DNA of 64,000 bases, taken from positions 186,001 through 250,000 of the forward strand of contig NZ_JADG01000016.1 of NCBI RefSeq assembly GCF_000518265.1, given 5' to 3'. This document shows positions 61,809 through 64,000 of the stretch, one piece after another (the first letter of the stretch is position 1; the number at the start of each line of letters is the position of its first letter). Position numbers and translations under genes: made by a program. The notes beneath the pieces are model-generated. The model saw only the letters and a list, made by a program, of their open reading frames with translations, was not told the DNA's origin and made no database searches. This DNA is from Actinomadura oligospora ATCC 43269 (GTDB taxonomy: Bacteria; Actinomycetota; Actinomycetes; Streptosporangiales; Streptosporangiaceae).

Positions 61809-61874
61809 AGATGGTGCCTGTCAATGCGATGCCCGTGCTGGCCCCCGACTCCAGGCGGGTGTAATTTTGATTAC

Positions 61875-62396
61875 ATGACTACGAGCGAATCGATCGAGGC
61901 CGTGCGCGGATGGTTCGCGGGACGGCTGCCGGACGGCTGGTTCGAGGCCGCGCCGGAGATCGTGCTGGACCGCGAGGAGATCGGCGTCGTCGGCCGCCTC
62001 CCCGAGCCGTCCGCAGCCACCGACGTGTCGCCCACCGAGCGCGCCGAGATGCTCGCCGGGCACGTCCAGCGGTTCCGCGAGGGCACCCGCGACCAGCGCA
62101 TCGCCATCGCCCGCGAGGCCGAGCACCGGTTCGGGCAGAAGGTCTCCTGGGGCGCGTCCTGCGGCGACCACCGCGAGATGTTCACCACCCTGTCGGTGCC
62201 CGTCATGACCCGCCTGCGCCAGCCCGAGCGACGCGTCCTGGACACCCTCGTGGAGGCCGGTGTCGCCCGCAGCCGCAGCGACGCCCTCGCCTGGTGCGTC
62301 CGCCTCGTCGGCAAGAACACCGACGAGTGGCTCACCGAACTCCGCACCGCCCTGGAGCACGTCGAGCGCGCCCGCGCCGCGGGCCCCCAGGCCTGA
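61875..62396 (+). CDS. Conserved hypothetical protein with RHH-like C-terminal helix region
   Basis: 173-residue soluble protein of an actinobacterial family without a known role. The N-terminal part contains VRGWFAGRLPDGWFEAAPEI, LDREEIGVVGRLPEP, RISRF-like HVQRFREGTRDQRIAIAREA and VSWGASCGDHREMFTT. The C-terminal part (LRQPERRVLDTLVEAGVARS, RSDALAWCVRLVG) resembles a ribbon-helix-helix or antitoxin-like segment, hinting at DNA binding. The ATG at 61875 has no ribosome site; TAATTT ends 7 bases upstream and could be a -10 box, so the mRNA may be leaderless. Divergent from the MFS operon. Confidence 0.8.
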   Translation: MTTSESIEAVRGWFAGRLPDGWFEAAPEIVLDREEIGVVGRLPEPSAATDVSPTERAEMLAGHVQRFREGTRDQRIAIAREAEHRFGQKVSWGASCGDHREMFTTLSVPVMTRLRQPERRVLDTLVEAGVARSRSDALAWCVRLVGKNTDEWLTELRTALEHVERARAAGPQA

Positions 62397-62570
62397 CCGA
62401 AACCCACCCCGACCCCTGCCCTCCGTCGCGGGTCGGGGGCCGCGGGCCTGGCCGGGCCGGGCTCCGACATCCCTTCTCGTATCTCGTCGTCGCAGGTCAA
62501 CGAGGCGTAACCGGGATTTGCCCGATCTTCGCGAGCGGGTGGTGGGGGTTTTGGGAAGGGCCCGCCTAGG

Positions 62571-63137
62571 GTGATCTTTGTGGGAGGACTCCGCTGCCTG
62601 GACGGGTCGGCGCTCGCGGTCGTGCCGGTCGCGGCGCGGGACCGGCGCGGGCTCGCCTACGAGGTCACCCTCGAGCTGCGGCGCGACGGCGACCTCTTCG
62701 GACGCGTCGGAGAGCGCTGCGGCTACTTCCTCGGCGACCTGGCGCGGCGCCTGGCCGTCGCGCGCGCGGACGACTCCCCGCAGGCCCTGGCCTGGCCCGA
62801 TCCGGACGACCGGTTCCCCGACCCCGCGGACGAGCGCTGGATCTCCGGACCTGGGACGGGCTGCGAGCCCGAGCTGTTCGCCTTCCGGTACCGGGACCGG
62901 GGCGATCTCGCCAGCACCGGCGAGCTGCGGTGCAGCGTGCGCACGTCGGCCGCGTGGGTCGGCCCGCACCGGTCGCCGGACGGCCGCTGGCGGCTCGCCC
63001 GGCGGGCGGTCGTGGAGGCGTGGGGCGCGGGCGGACGGGGCGTCCGGGCCGTCCTCACAGCGGGACAACTCGCCGAATTCCTGGCGGAACTTCTCGCCGA
63101 GGCCGATCGTCTTGGACCAACCGTGGGCCATAATTGA
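62571..63137 (+). CDS. Hypothetical protein
   Basis: 188-residue protein that I do not recognise. It looks like a compact soluble beta/alpha protein: VTLELRRDGDLFGRVGERCG, YFLGDLARRLAVARADD, CSVRTSAAWVGPHRSPDGRW and a C-terminal helix (LAEFLAELLAEADRL). No signal peptide, membrane segment or metal motif is apparent. The GTG at 62571 and the GTG at 62580 are both possible; AGGG lies about 9 bases before the second. It is 45 bases upstream of the isoprenyl synthase gene. Codon usage is like that of its neighbours, so it is probably a real gene. Confidence 0.65.
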   Translation: MIFVGGLRCLDGSALAVVPVAARDRRGLAYEVTLELRRDGDLFGRVGERCGYFLGDLARRLAVARADDSPQALAWPDPDDRFPDPADERWISGPGTGCEPELFAFRYRDRGDLASTGELRCSVRTSAAWVGPHRSPDGRWRLARRAVVEAWGAGGRGVRAVLTAGQLAEFLAELLAEADRLGPTVGHN

Positions 63138-63182
63138 GCGTCGTTTCCGTCAAGAAACGATCGCGCGAGGGGGTGCCCACAC

Positions 63183-64000
63183 ATGGCGGACGAGCGGAGG
63201 ACCGGGACGAACCGGGCCATCCGGCGGCATCGTCCGCGCCGTGCCCCGGCCGAGGACGGCCTGATCGGCGCGATCCGGCACAGCGCTCCCTACGTGGCGT
63301 TCCGCGACGTCGTCTACCGCCTGTACGCGCGGCGCGTGGAGCGGTACATCCCGAACGAGGTCGTCCCCCGGCACGTCGGCGTCATCCTGGACGGCAACCG
63401 CCGCTGGGCCCGCGCGATGGGCATGGACGACGTGAACCGCGGCCACCAGCGCGGCGCCGACAAGATCTCCGACCTGCTGCACTGGTCCACCGAGGCCGGG
63501 GTGGAGGTGGTCACGCTGTGGCTGCTGTCCACCGACAACCTGTCCCGTCCGGCGGCCGAGCTGGATCCGCTGCTGCGCATCATCGAGAACACCGTCGAGG
63601 GCCTGGCCGCCGAGGGATGGCACGTCAAGCCGGTCGGAGCGCTCGACCTTCTGCCCGACAAGACCGCGTTGGTCCTCAAGAAGGCCGGTGAAGAGACATC
63701 TGACCGTCCCGGCCTGATTGTGAACGTCGCGGTTGGGTATGGAGGTAGACGTGAGATCGCTGATGCGGTGCGCTCACTGCTCCTCGAGCAGGCGGGTAAG
63801 GGCACCAGCATCGAGGAGCTCGCAGAGATCCTCGACGTGGAGCACATCGCCGAGCATCTCTACACGCGCGGCCAACCGGACCCCGACCTGGTCATCCGAA
63901 CCTCGGGTGAGCAGCGGCTGTCCGGTTTCATGCTGTGGCAGAGCGCGCACTCGGAGTTCTACTTCTGCGAGGTCCACTGGCCGGACTTCCGCAAGGTGGA
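63183..64000 (+). CDS. cis-Isoprenyl diphosphate synthase (3' end outside the window)
   Basis: UPP-synthase family enzyme adding isopentenyl units in Z configuration to allylic diphosphates; supplies polyprenyl carriers for cell-wall synthesis. About 272 residues are visible, open to the window edge. Phosphate-binding motif HVGVILDGNRRWARAMG with Asp70, then WLLSTDNLSRP (FSTENW equivalent), VNVAVGYGGRREI, and PDPDLVIRTSGEQRLSGFML with the Arg/Ser binding the homoallylic diphosphate. Actinobacteria carry two paralogues, a short-chain (Z-farnesyl) and a long-chain enzyme. The N-terminal extension RRVERYIPNEVVPRHVG resembles the short-chain type. ATG 63183 with GAGGGGG upstream. Confidence 0.93.
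   Translation, partial: MADERRTGTNRAIRRHRPRRAPAEDGLIGAIRHSAPYVAFRDVVYRLYARRVERYIPNEVVPRHVGVILDGNRRWARAMGMDDVNRGHQRGADKISDLLHWSTEAGVEVVTLWLLSTDNLSRPAAELDPLLRIIENTVEGLAAEGWHVKPVGALDLLPDKTALVLKKAGEETSDRPGLIVNVAVGYGGRREIADAVRSLLLEQAGKGTSIEELAEILDVEHIAEHLYTRGQPDPDLVIRTSGEQRLSGFMLWQSAHSEFYFCEVHWPDFRKV

Overview
This window is a chromosomal segment of a high-GC Gram-positive actinomycete. The evidence is very high G+C with strong third-position G/C bias, frequent GTG starts, and actinobacterial markers: mycothiol conjugate amidase (mca), DUF501, DUF2510, DUF4307 and DUF4190 proteins, a cytoplasmic XRE/HATPase regulator pair, and an enolase-FtsB-DUF501-Ppx gene order also seen in mycobacteria. A Streptosporangiales/Thermomonosporaceae-type soil actinomycete is my best guess; the genus cannot be fixed from sequence alone.

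Layout. 0-3.7 kb: 3' part of enolase, FtsB/DivIC, DUF501 and Ppx/GppA. 3.7-8.1 kb: a TetR regulator fused at its 5' end to the wreck of an antisense CocE-type hydrolase, a DUF2510 protein, a family-5 uracil-DNA glycosylase, and long gene-free stretches full of degenerate tandem repeats. 8.1-12.3 kb: a DUF4232 lipoprotein, a type II NADH dehydrogenase and a cyclopropane-synthase-like methyltransferase. Two inverted copies of a small MITE-like element lie in this area. 12.5-17.3 kb: an odd tRNA with a UAA anticodon and short variable arm, a DUF4287 protein, thiolase, a PQQ-propeller lipoprotein and an SGNH hydrolase. 17.5-22.7 kb: cystathionine beta-synthase and cystathionine gamma-synthase flanking an MMPL transporter. 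22.8-32.6 kb: a secreted alpha/beta hydrolase, a His-rich secreted protein, a MoxR/VWA pair, a FIST-glucokinase overlap pair and threonine dehydratase. 32.6-34.4 kb: a DrrAB-like ABC exporter. 34.4-42.2 kb: four consecutive M1 metallopeptidase paralogues, alternately lipoprotein and secreted, preceded by RDD and DUF4190 membrane proteins. 42.5-48.8 kb: hppD with a divergent Lrp/AsnC regulator, a two-component system, an XRE/HATPase pair and greA. 49-64 kb: DUF4307, mca, a small membrane protein, LtrA, a PPOX-fold protein, an RNase Z-like hydrolase, a GH16 lipoprotein, a flavin disulfide reductase, a DUF255 thioredoxin-fold protein, an NlpC/P60 hydrolase, a TetR/MFS drug-efflux unit, two hypotheticals, and a cis-isoprenyl diphosphate synthase cut by the window end.

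How it works together. Most of the window is conserved actinobacterial housekeeping: glycolysis, transsulfuration, mycothiol detoxification, tyrosine catabolism, isoprenoid synthesis, septation and transcript cleavage. The unusual parts are the four-gene M1 peptidase array, the MITE-like element whose internal 31-bp end segment has been amplified into a tandem array, the non-canonical tRNA, and the recurrence of unrelated 15-35 bp (and one about 140 bp) tandem repeats in the larger intergenic gaps. No integrase, phage gene, CRISPR array or intact transposase is visible.
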